NCBI GenBank assembly: GCA_937884735.1
Contig: CAKZYI010000827.1
Location: forward strand, 1 to 7,035
Direction: 5' to 3'
DNA: 7,035 nucleotides
From: an uncultured Pleurocapsa sp.
Lineage (GTDB): Bacteria > Cyanobacteriota > Cyanobacteriia > Cyanobacteriales > Xenococcaceae
The notes beneath the pieces are model-generated. The model was given only the letters and a program-made list of their open reading frames with translations, searched no databases and was not told where the DNA came from. Position numbers and translations under genes: made by a program. Below, piece by piece: positions 1 to 6,182 of this stretch; positions within the stretch are counted from its first letter, which is position 1; every line of letters begins with the position of its first letter.

Positions 1-1
1 T

Positions 2-187
2 ATCATTACCGACTTTACTAGTGGTGAAGACGTTATCGGTATTGCTGGTTTGGGTATTGGCTTTGAAGATGTCAGTATTAACAACTCAGAAGGTGATGCT
101 TTAATCTCTGCTAGTGGCTCGGATTTAGCTATTTTACAAGGCATAGGAGCTGATGGCTTAAGTGCAGATGATTTTGCTTTTGCATAG
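2..187 (+). CDS. C-terminal end of an RTX-type calcium-binding/exported protein (5' partial)
   Basis: The gene enters from the left edge and its last 61 codons are visible, ending at TAG 185-187. The peptide starts with IITDFTSGEDVIGIAG and continues with short beta-strand-like segments rich in Gly, Asp and Ser (SINNSEGDALISASGSD), then LAILQGIGADGLSADDFAFA at the very end. The DF-x-x-G-x-D-x-I signature followed by the LA-x-L-x-G-I ... L-x-x-x-DF tail is what I know from the C-termini of cyanobacterial haemolysin-type (RTX) calcium-binding proteins, which often leave the cell through type I secretion. No nonapeptide GGxGxDxUx repeats fall in the visible part, so the RTX assignment rests on the tail alone. 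The rest of the protein, and hence any enzymatic domain, lies outside the window. No partner gene is visible downstream. Confidence 0.6.
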   Translation: MITDFTSGEDVIGIAGLGIGFEDVSINNSEGDALISASGSDLAILQGIGADGLSADDFAFA

Positions 188-225
188 CCCCCCAGCCTCC
201 AATACTGTGGGAGCAAGATAACTTA

Positions 226-265
226 AAGTCCCCCAAGGTTGGGGGATTTAGGGGTCTTTTTATTT
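226..265 (+). terminator. G/C-rich hairpin after the RTX-like gene, possible terminator or dispersed repeat
   Basis: AAGTCCCCCAA (226-236) can pair with TTGGGGGATTT (239-249) around a very tight centre, giving a strong stem of five G:C pairs flanked by A:T/G:U pairs. The T-rich CTTTTTATTT follows at 256-265. It lies 39 bp after the stop at 187 and would suit a Rho-independent terminator, although the T-run starts several bases after the stem (AGGGGT intervenes). Sequences of the form GTCCCCC...GGGGGATTTAGGGG are also familiar as dispersed intergenic elements in cyanobacteria, so it may be a repeat copy rather than a dedicated terminator. Confidence 0.4.
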
Positions 266-273
266 ACTACCTC

Positions 274-504
274 TTACCCTGCTTCCCAAAAAGCGATCGC
301 TTTAGGAAATATCTCTTCTCTCTTCTTTAATTCTTGTTCGGTCAAACTAACTATCTCGTCGTATTCAAATTTAGTCAGCATTAGCCTTAGTCTATTACTT
401 AAATCATTATTATTTGAGGGAATTTGCTTGATCGCCTGTAAAATCAAATCCCTATCAACTGCGGTCGCAGCATAACGTAATTTATCAATCTATTCTAGAG
501 ACAT
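274..504 (-). pseudogene. Relic of the C-terminal tail of a hybrid sensor histidine kinase-like protein
   Basis: Read on the minus strand from ATG 504-502, the frame gives MSLE, a TAG stop at 492-490, then IDKLRYAATAVDRDLILQ, AIKQIPSNNNDLSNRLRLML and TKFEYDEIVSLTEQELKKRE before a stop at 276-274. The pattern (L-P/E-x-x-x-KL-x-x-AA-x-x-x-D-x-x-LI-x-x-I-x-QIP ... LA-x-x-L-x-x-L-x-x-x-F-x-x-D-x-I-x-x-L) is one I recognise from the alpha-helical tail, about 60-70 residues, that ends many cyanobacterial hybrid sensor kinases and related multidomain signalling proteins. No kinase, receiver or HPt core is present nearby. With an internal stop, a missing N-terminal body and a diverged end (FPKAIAFWEAG), this is a remnant. 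The family match is from memory, so confidence is moderate. Confidence 0.45.
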
Positions 505-525
505 ATTTGCCAAATCAGATTTGGA

Positions 526-541
526 TTCTGCTTTCTGCTTT
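526..541. repeat. Short heptad repeat, TTCTGCT x2
   Basis: Two perfect copies of the 7-bp unit TTCTGCT (526-532 and 533-539) plus two further matching bases. The unit is close to the CTTCTGC heptads at 5316-5329 and 5355-5373 and to the single GGCAGAAG at 2491-2498. It appears to be a small or decayed member of the same STRR-like family, located just upstream (minus strand) of the kinase-tail relic. Confidence 0.4.
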
Positions 542-633
542 GAAGGCTACCTGCTCTCAACTTGTATTATTTTTCCGTATTAAACTCTCCAGGGTTGAAG
601 ATCTTTAGATACCATATTTTTCGGCATGTTATC

Positions 634-664
634 GTAGATTATAGTTATTGAAATTTTAATCTAC
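634..664. promoter_or_regulatory. Perfect 8-bp inverted repeat upstream of the solute-binding gene, possible operator
   Basis: GTAGATTA (634-641) and TAATCTAC (657-664) are perfect inverted copies separated by 15 bp. The pair brackets the putative -35 element of the candidate promoter, at 648-653. This arrangement would suit a dimeric repressor or a looped site. The spacing between arm centres is 23 bp, about two helical turns. It is AT-rich, so chance is possible. No regulator gene is present in the window. Confidence 0.25.
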
Positions 665-677
665 CGTAGGTGATAAA
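648..677 (+). promoter_or_regulatory. Candidate sigma-70-type promoter for the solute-binding gene
   Basis: TTGAAA (648-653) is followed after 17 bp by TGATAA (671-676); an alternative -10, GATAAA, starts one base later. This is the best -35/-10 pair I found in the 560 bp before the ATG at 751 and would give a leader of roughly 65-70 nt. The region is AT-rich, so other -10-like hexamers exist (TAAAAC, TTAAAA), and the call is tentative. Confidence 0.3.
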
Positions 678-750
678 TTTGGAATAAAACCATAATTAAA
701 ATGAAGTTAAAGTATCCAAACAATTCTGTTGTTTTTAGGTTCGAGAGTCG

Positions 751-2166
751 ATGATCACAAAATTAAGAAACAATTCTAATCTGGCGATCGCCAAATTAAC
801 TTTAGGCACAATTATGCTCGCCCTAGCCGTCTCCTGTAGTTCTGATACGCAATTACAGAATGACGAGATTAGCCGCCGCAATAGCCAAATGGAGGATAAA
901 ACTCTAAAGCTTTGGTGGGATAAAGGATTCAATCCTGAAGAAGATGAGGCGTTGCAAAAACTAGTTAAAAATTGGGAACAAGAAACTGGTAATAAAGTAC
1001 AAATTCATTTTTACACCCTAGATGCTCGCGTCAAGAAGACTCAACGATATCTGCAAGGTGGAATTGCCCCTGATATCTTTATGAGCTTTAAAGCAGAAAG
1101 TACCTTAAATCCGACTCTGGCACTTGAAAACCAGTTAGTTGATGTGACAGATATCATCGAACCAGTCAAGGATATCTACGACCCAGGAGCGTTAGAAACA
1201 GCCTATTACTACAATGGGGTCAATCGACAGCAGAGTTACTATGCAGTTCCCATTCACCGTGCTGCAGTGCACATATATTACTGGCAAGATTTACTAGAAA
1301 AAACAGGTCGTACCGCAGCCGATATTCCTCAAGACTGGGACGGTTTTTGGCAATTTTGTCTTGATGTAGGACATGACTAAAAATCTAAACATCAACTGGA
1401 TATCTATCCTCTAGGACTACCTATGTCTGTTGAGGGAGGAGATACTTATCAAATGTTTGAACATGTTTTAGAGGCTAACAATGTTAGTCTTCTAGACTCT
1501 GAGGGAAATTTAATGGTAGACGATCCCCAAGTGCGTCAGGGGATTATTAAATGCCTAGATTGGTATAGCCAGTTTTATCTACAGGGTTACGTACCCCAAG
1601 ATGCAGTCGACTGGTCAAATCCCGACAATAATCGCCTGTTTCTCAATCAGGAAATTTTAATGACCAGCAATGCAACGATGTCAATTCCTGCTGCTTTGCG
1701 CCACGACAGGGATGCTTACCAAAATAAATTGGGTATTGTCGAGATACCAAATAAACCCAACGGCGAACCGATGAATCACATCTTTTTGGTCGAGCAGGCG
1801 GTCATTTTCAATGATGCGGAGCATCCAGAATTAGCCAAAGAATTTCTTACTTATTTAACGCAACCAAAAGTAATTAATCAGTTTCTCAAAGAGTCAGGCA
1901 GACATTCTCCCGTGCAGACAACTGCCTACCAAGATCCCCACTGGACAAATCCTCAAGATCGTCATATTTCAGAAGTGACTAAAACCTTAACCAAAAGTAA
2001 TATCCGCTCTATTTATCCTTCCAACAGTCCAGCCTACAGCATTGTTCTTAAAGAAAATATTTGGGGTCAAAGTCTAGAAAACATTGTCTTAAATGGTGTA
2101 ACTTCAGAACAGGCTGCTGATGAGGCGATCGCTAAAATTAAAGAGATTTACGCCGAGTGGAAATAA
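751..2166 (+). pseudogene. Family 1 extracellular solute-binding lipoprotein of a sugar-type ABC transporter, interrupted by an in-frame stop
   Basis: One reading frame of 471 sense codons plus one internal TAA (1378-1380) runs from ATG 751 to TAA 2164-2166. The start is fixed by an in-frame TAG at 736-738. The N-terminus has a short positive region, a hydrophobic stretch (about residues 16-28) and Cys29 after LALAVS, which fits a lipoprotein signal peptide and an outer-face membrane anchor. The mature part begins LKLWWDKGFNPEEDEAL and has the N-lobe pattern W-E-x-x-x-G-x-x-V. YAVPIHRAAVHIYYW follows around residue 165, and C-lobe segments such as DNNRLFLNQEILMT and FLTYLTQPKVINQFL come later. 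This matches COG1653-type carbohydrate-binding proteins in both content and length. The two pieces (751-1380, 209 aa; 1423-2166, 247 aa from an internal ATG) are in the same frame, and the 14 codons between them read as good family sequence (SKHQLDIYPLGLP). The lesion is therefore a single nonsense codon, not a frameshift. The second piece alone would lack a signal peptide. No permease or ATPase gene adjoins it, and the substrate cannot be told. Confidence 0.8.
1378..1380 (+). other. Premature TAA in the solute-binding gene
   Basis: The codons around it read GGA CAT GAC TAA AAA TCT AAA. The family-like protein resumes immediately in the same frame, so one base substitution (for example CAA, AAA or GAA to TAA) would explain it. 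The following base is A, and nothing nearby suggests programmed readthrough. A sequencing error is the main alternative to a true null allele. Confidence 0.75.
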
Positions 2167-2168
2167 AA

Positions 2169-2468
2169 CTAAAACATTTCTTCTTCGCTGTGGGTAGAAA
2201 TTGTACAGTCAGACATAGGGTATGCTACGCACAACAGAGCATATCCTTCATCGATTTGTCCGTCATCCAAAAAAGACTGGTCTGATTGATCTACTTTGCC
2301 TTTCATGACTTTACCAGCACATACACAGCAAGCACCAGCGCGACAGGAAAAAGGTAAGTCCAAGCCTTGTTCTTCAGCAACATCAAGAATGTATTCATCT
2401 TCAGGAACTTCAATTACCTCATCGATATCCTGTGCTGAATTAATTAAATGAATTTTGTAGGTTTCCAT
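2169..2468 (-). CDS. Plant-type 2Fe-2S ferredoxin (PetF/FdxH-like)
   Basis: A 99-residue soluble electron carrier of the plant/cyanobacterial ferredoxin family, complete and of normal length. The cluster ligands are Cys42, Cys47 and Cys50 in SCRAGACCVCAGKV and Cys80 in YALLCVAYPMSDC, matching the C-X4-C-X2-C ... C pattern. VDQSDQSFLDDGQIDEGYALL is the usual conserved stretch between them. Two extra cysteines are present: Cys48, where many ferredoxins have Ser, and Cys88. The ALLCVAYP-x-S-x-C-T-I end recalls heterocyst/nitrogenase-type FdxH more than the photosynthetic PetF1, but the CRAGAC loop is PetF-like, so I give no symbol. The ATG at 2468-2466 is preceded by an A/T-rich stretch without a clear Shine-Dalgarno sequence. 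Upstream, 97 bp away, is the permease/peptidase gene on the same strand, with an STRR array between. Downstream it runs into the solute-binding gene with 2 bp between stop codons. Partners could include FNR, nitrogenase reductant pathways or other reductases; the context does not decide. Confidence 0.93.
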   Translation of the reverse strand: METYKIHLINSAQDIDEVIEVPEDEYILDVAEEQGLDLPFSCRAGACCVCAGKVMKGKVDQSDQSFLDDGQIDEGYALLCVAYPMSDCTISTHSEEEMF

Positions 2469-2504
2469 TGTTTTTTATTTAATAATTGAAGGCAGAAGTT
2501 GATA

Positions 2505-2564
2505 ACTGATGACTAATGACTGATGACTAATGACTGATGACTAATGACTGATGACTGATGACTG
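2505..2564. repeat. STRR: eight 7-bp units alternating ACTGATG / ACTAATG
   Basis: Eight consecutive heptads cover 2505-2560, followed by a partial ACTG. The order is GAT, AAT, GAT, AAT, GAT, AAT, GAT, GAT by the central bases, so the array has a 14-bp higher-order period over its first six units. A GGCAGAAG heptad-like word lies just outside at 2491-2498. This is the short tandemly repeated repetitive (STRR) type known from cyanobacteria. The array ends one base before the stop codon of the permease/peptidase gene (2566-2568) and fills most of the 97-bp gap to the ferredoxin start. Confidence 0.9.
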
Positions 2565-2565
2565 G

Positions 2566-5343
2566 TTATTTAACCTGCTTAATCTGCTTAATATTGTTGT
2601 GCAAAAACGCCGAAGGTAATACGTAGTCTGGATCGATCGCAGCACTGGTAGGTAGTTTATCTACAGTTAATTGCAGGGTGGTTTCTTTTTGAGGTAGGGA
2701 GTGTTTTTGGCGATAGATTTCTTTACCAGTAGCATCTGTTAGGGTAATAGTTACGGGCAAGTCTAGGTTAGCGAAGTCTTGTTTTCCTAGTTCGGTAGTG
2801 TAGATTTTTTGTCCTGCTAAGTCTATGGTTACTTGGTATTTACCGTTGGGCTGGGGTTCGTATAGGGCATTGGTTATACCTACTTGATAGGTAACGACTC
2901 GGTTAAATAATTCTTTTATAACAGGGCGATCGCCTGCATCAGCTTTGGCTAATATTTTGTCCTGTAAATCAATTACTGTCGCGTAAGGGGGAGTCTGGTA
3001 GCTATTTTCAGCTAAAAAATCTCTAATAGCAGCAATTAAGGCTGGTTGTCCGATAATATCTTCAACTTGTTCTAAAATCATGCCTCCCTTGTCGCGAGCG
3101 ATGGGAAACTCGTTATAGACATCGGTTAGGGCTGGTTCTTTAAAATCGATTTTGCCCAAGCCCCTAAAGAAGTACTGCATCTGCTGTTTTTTAGCAAATC
3201 TCTGTTCTTCTGGGCTACGTCGCGAGTCTTGATAGAGCATACTAGAATAGCTGCTAAGAGCTTCTTGAATCGTCATCGCCCCAGCCACATCCGCAGCCAT
3301 AATGCGATCGCTCCACCAGGATTGAGCGAGTAAGTAGCTTACCCAGTCGATAACGTTTTCTTTTCCTTGCCCCTCTGCCTGATTTTTCCAAACTAAAAAT
3401 TCGGGAATGCCTATCGTACCTGCTTCGTAAAATAGCTGTTCGTCGTAATAGGAAGTTTCAACGATACGTATTTGCTCGAAGGGATATTCACCAAAGGTTT
3501 GCTCGTAGAATGTTAACGCTTTGCCTGCTTCTTCTGCTATTAACTCGACGTTGTAGTCATGTTGGGGATGATAATAGACTTCAATTGGTACGCGGTAGTT
3601 ATTATTTTTATGTACGTCATAGTCGGCAGAAAAGATTGTAAACTTGCCTTTATCTAGGGTAGTAGATTTGTATTGAACGTAAGCGCGGTTATTTTCTGTC
3701 CAGCGTTTGATTTGTTTGCCCGTACTAACAGGTATTTGTGATTCACTAGTACCGATAGTCAAATCTATGTTTCCCCAACCTAGATGAGTTAAGAGAAAGC
3801 CTTGAGTTAAACCTTGAGGATCGTTGTGGGGTAATACTCTTTCTTCTAAGGGTGGTAAACCCAATTTGTAGCGCAGCCAAGATTTTTTCTGTTCGACCAT
3901 TTTGGTATAGCCGACGAAGGGCAAAATAAACGGACTATATAAATTCGTGCCGTTATCTACAACATCGTTGGGATAAATCATATAGACATCATCGCTATCT
4001 ACCTGGTTGCGGAAACCGTGAGTTTTGTCGATGCGGGTAATAAACTTCATAGTCTGACTTTCTCCTGGCATTAAAGGAGTCGCTAAGTCATAGATGTAGT
4101 AACCCCATTCTGGATGTGCTTCCCGTAAAGTTGCGCCAGGGTAGTTGACTTCGCCTAATTCTAAATTGACAAAGGTTAGCAGATGAATTTCTTTAATTGG
4201 GGAGTCGGTATCATTCTTTAGCTTGTATTCCCCGTTAGCAGTAAAGTAACCCTCGTCGGGATATAATTCCACATCTACCTTAGTATCTGTAACCACTGGC
4301 ATCGGCAGATTTTCATACTGCTTAAACCGCCTTTCTAATTCCGCTGCGGTTTCTTGTTTTCCCGTCGGTTGATAGACGTTGAGGATATTGGTGTTATAAA
4401 AAATCCATGTCCCCACTCCTGCAAACAACACCACTAAAGTTGCGAGGATACCTTTGACTTTACCACTAGCAAGCTGCCAGGCTCGTCCCCAATATTTAAC
4501 GCCTATATCCGTACCCCGCAGCCAAACTATATAAGCCAGCATCATTAGAATTGCCGAAAACAAACCCCAGTAAAGTACGTACCAAAGATGCCACGCTAAC
4601 AGCCTCCCATAACCATTCATCAGGGAGTATTCAATATCGTTAGTCTCCCCGAAGCGATAGAGGTTGTGATACCAGCCCAAAGCATCGAGGGGAATTTTAG
4701 ATAGAGAAATTGCGATCGCCACTGCCATTCCCGCATATTTTTGACGGGTAACTACTTGGGTAAAAATGGCTAATACTGCGGTGAAATAAAAATAGGGCGC
4801 GTGTTCAATAAACAGCATTTTAAAATACAGCGGGAACTCAAAATCGTAGTAACCCTTGGCAGCTTGATAGGCCACCATCACCGCCATCGCTAACAGCAGA
4901 TTGATAGTAATAACCACAAACAAAGCCGTTAACTTAGAAAAAACTAACACCCCAATAGATACTGGTGTCGCGTCGATAACGTCTTGTAACCGTAAATTGC
5001 GATCGCGCCAGATTAACTCCGCAGCATAGACGATAACAATGGCAAAAAGAATATATTCTAAATAGATATTGGCTGCATGAACCAATAAATCGGTACTGGG
5101 ATAGGAATAGTGATAGGTGCGCGTACCTAAAGCCGTCATAATTAGGCTGGCTAATCCAAAAATGGTCAAGAGGATAAATGCTTTCCCTGTTAATATCGTT
5201 TGCGTCTCAAACCAACTACGATACAACCATTGTTTGATGGGATTATGCTGTTGAGAGACATTTTGATCCTGGATTGAGGTAACGGGTAACGGGTAACGGG
5301 TAACAGATTTCTCTTCTTCTGCCTTCTGCCTACATGCGGACAA
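2566..5343 (-). CDS. ABC-2 permease fused to an M1 aminopeptidase-like domain (C-terminal part of a split gene)
   Basis: The 925-codon frame encodes a membrane protein. Residues 1-35 are low-complexity and derive from 7-bp repeats (VTRYPLP). Seven hydrophobic segments follow at about 55-73, 94-112, 128-160, 181-199, 202-222, 250-275 and 298-316. A large soluble part starts near residue 345 with the beta-sandwich typical of M1 metallopeptidases (VDVELYPDEGYFTANGEYKL), then a peptidase-like core (about 590-800) and a C-terminal beta-rich piece. This is the architecture of the bacterial ABC transporter permease/M1 family aminopeptidase proteins. The catalytic motif is absent: where HEXXH is expected before WW the sequence reads YLLAQ (670-674). 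The Tyr of the usual Y-x-K-G motif is Arg750 (RDKG). A candidate third ligand, Glu694, remains. The only start available is TTG at 5343-5341, with AAAGGA too close for a good ribosome site; there is no ATG or GTG between the upstream in-frame TAG (5397-5392) and the conserved region. The frame overlaps the upstream permease gene by 154 bp, and the two are probably parts of one protein. The transported substrate is unknown. Confidence 0.85.
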   Translation of the reverse strand: MSACRQKAEEEKSVTRYPLPVTSIQDQNVSQQHNPIKQWLYRSWFETQTILTGKAFILLTIFGLASLIMTALGTRTYHYSYPSTDLLVHAANIYLEYILFAIVIVYAAELIWRDRNLRLQDVIDATPVSIGVLVFSKLTALFVVITINLLLAMAVMVAYQAAKGYYDFEFPLYFKMLFIEHAPYFYFTAVLAIFTQVVTRQKYAGMAVAIAISLSKIPLDALGWYHNLYRFGETNDIEYSLMNGYGRLLAWHLWYVLYWGLFSAILMMLAYIVWLRGTDIGVKYWGRAWQLASGKVKGILATLVVLFAGVGTWIFYNTNILNVYQPTGKQETAAELERRFKQYENLPMPVVTDTKVDVELYPDEGYFTANGEYKLKNDTDSPIKEIHLLTFVNLELGEVNYPGATLREAHPEWGYYIYDLATPLMPGESQTMKFITRIDKTHGFRNQVDSDDVYMIYPNDVVDNGTNLYSPFILPFVGYTKMVEQKKSWLRYKLGLPPLEERVLPHNDPQGLTQGFLLTHLGWGNIDLTIGTSESQIPVSTGKQIKRWTENNRAYVQYKSTTLDKGKFTIFSADYDVHKNNNYRVPIEVYYHPQHDYNVELIAEEAGKALTFYEQTFGEYPFEQIRIVETSYYDEQLFYEAGTIGIPEFLVWKNQAEGQGKENVIDWVSYLLAQSWWSDRIMAADVAGAMTIQEALSSYSSMLYQDSRRSPEEQRFAKKQQMQYFFRGLGKIDFKEPALTDVYNEFPIARDKGGMILEQVEDIIGQPALIAAIRDFLAENSYQTPPYATVIDLQDKILAKADAGDRPVIKELFNRVVTYQVGITNALYEPQPNGKYQVTIDLAGQKIYTTELGKQDFANLDLPVTITLTDATGKEIYRQKHSLPQKETTLQLTVDKLPTSAAIDPDYVLPSAFLHNNIKQIKQVK

Positions 5344-6182
5344 GTCCTTTGTGCCTTCTGCCCTCTGCCTTCTATTAACTTCAGCCGATAACTACTATAA
5401 CTCCAGGCGATCGCAATCCCACTCAATCCGATCCAAAATAAACGATTTAAGATTAAAGTAGAACTCAATGCAGGCATCAATGTATTATGCTGCTCTACCG
5501 TCCAGGTGAAGGTAGTTTCTTCAAAAGCATGAAAGCCAAAAGGATCTAATATTGCCCATAAGGAATAGCCCTCAAAATTAATTACCTCGCTTCCGAGCAT
5601 CATTAAAGATGCCAGATACAGCATCACCAAAATAATTGCCGAGGCATAGGTAATTACCATGCTGCGAGTACGAGAAGCTACCACAAAAGCGATCGCGCTA
5701 ACAATAAACAGGTTCGGTATGGTAAACAGTAGGTAGCTAGCCACATAAGCATCTGGGCGAAACGTACCTAACGCAAAAGGGTTTAATCCTGGTAACAACG
5801 TACCCAAAGACATCCCTACCAAATAAGCGGAAAAAGCCACGAGAGTAATCGCAAAAGCAGCAATAAATCTCGTACCCAGATAATCCCACTTCTTAATCGG
5901 CGTAGTTAGAATCAAAGACTCCATCCGATAGTTACTATCCCTCACAAAGGTTTCCGCCACAAAAGCCGAGGCGGCTAGTATACCGAAAATGGTATACCAA
6001 ATAGTCGTCTGAAATATTTGCGAGGGGCTATTGATATAGAAAAAAGCATTACCCCCCGATGCATTAGAAACAATATCCGTCAGGGCGATCGTGAAAAATA
6101 AAGCTCCTACTAGCCAAAACGTTGGGCGACGCAAATGATAATTCAGCTCAAAATTGAGAATAGGAAAAAAAATTGATTTCAT
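5190..6182 (-). CDS. ABC-2 type transporter permease (N-terminal part of the split permease/M1 gene)
   Basis: The 330-codon frame starts at ATG 6182-6180. It begins MKSIFFPILNFELNYHLRRP, the cytoplasmic N-terminal helix typical of ABC-2 export permeases (F-x-x-E-L-x-Y-x-L-R-R-P). Six hydrophobic segments follow, at about residues 21-39, 59-78, 104-131, 146-169, 175-197 and 246-262. The loop AETFVRDSNYRMESLILTTP (about 75-95) fits the coupling region that contacts an ATPase. Family-like sequence ends near residue 272 (SYSSYRLKLIEG). The last 58 residues are translated heptad repeats, then out-of-frame sequence of the downstream gene (TCPHVGRRQKKRNLLPVTRY and onward), so they are not a natural C-terminus. 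In homologues known to me this domain is the first third of a single protein of about 1,200 residues that continues into a second permease and an M1 domain. No Shine-Dalgarno sequence is evident and no ATPase gene lies upstream in the window. Confidence 0.85.
   Translation of the reverse strand: MKSIFFPILNFELNYHLRRPTFWLVGALFFTIALTDIVSNASGGNAFFYINSPSQIFQTTIWYTIFGILAASAFVAETFVRDSNYRMESLILTTPIKKWDYLGTRFIAAFAITLVAFSAYLVGMSLGTLLPGLNPFALGTFRPDAYVASYLLFTIPNLFIVSAIAFVVASRTRSMVITYASAIILVMLYLASLMMLGSEVINFEGYSLWAILDPFGFHAFEETTFTWTVEQHNTLMPALSSTLILNRLFWIGLSGIAIAWSYSSYRLKLIEGRGQKAQRTCPHVGRRQKKRNLLPVTRYPLPQSRIKMSLNSIIPSNNGCIVVGLRRKRY
5278..5304. repeat. STRR: GGGTAAC heptads (GTTACCC on the coding strand), about 4 units
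   Basis: Three perfect GGGTAAC units (5284-5304) are preceded by a six-base partial copy GGTAAC (5278-5283). The array lies inside both overlapping permease frames. Read in the coding direction, the 7-bp unit is free of stops in all three frames, and its 21-bp super-period encodes VTRYPLP; both overlapping proteins contain a copy of this peptide. Each gained or lost unit shifts the frame by one, which is why it matters for the junction of the two genes. Confidence 0.9.
5316..5329. repeat. STRR: CTTCTGC x2
   Basis: Two perfect CTTCTGC units lie at 5316-5322 and 5323-5329, next to the GGGTAAC array and within the permease junction. On the coding strand the unit is GCAGAAG, which is also stop-free in every frame (yielding runs of Ala, Glu, Gly, Arg, Gln and Lys). 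A related set lies 25 bp further at 5355-5373. Confidence 0.7.
5355..5373. repeat. STRR: CTTCTGC / CCTCTGC / partial CTTCT
   Basis: One CTTCTGC (5355-5361), one variant CCTCTGC (5362-5368) and a partial CTTCT (5369-5373). It lies right after the last family-like codons of the upstream permease frame (YRLKLIEG) and marks where repeat-derived sequence replaces the natural linker. Together with the two arrays before it, about 95 bp of the junction is heptad-derived. Confidence 0.65.

Noticed and set aside
239..475. Plus-strand open frame of 78 codons
   Set aside because: It lies opposite the kinase-tail relic, has no ribosome site, starts inside the hairpin and has a composition (runs of Ser/Leu) typical of an antisense shadow.
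735..932. Minus-strand open frame of 65 codons
   Set aside because: It is antisense to the signal peptide region of the solute-binding gene, with no family resemblance.
1423..2166. Independent gene starting at the internal ATG 1423
   Set aside because: It is in frame with the first part, begins in the middle of the binding-protein fold, lacks a signal peptide and has only a weak AGGA before it.
2505..2564. CRISPR-like direct repeats
   Set aside because: The unit is only 7 bp with no spacers; it is a plain tandem repeat and no cas genes are near.
5190..5391. Programmed -1 ribosomal frameshift joining the permease frames
   Set aside because: The frame relation would fit -1, but no canonical X-XXY-YYZ slippery heptamer in the upstream frame is present in the overlap. 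Repeat-unit slippage in DNA explains the data better.
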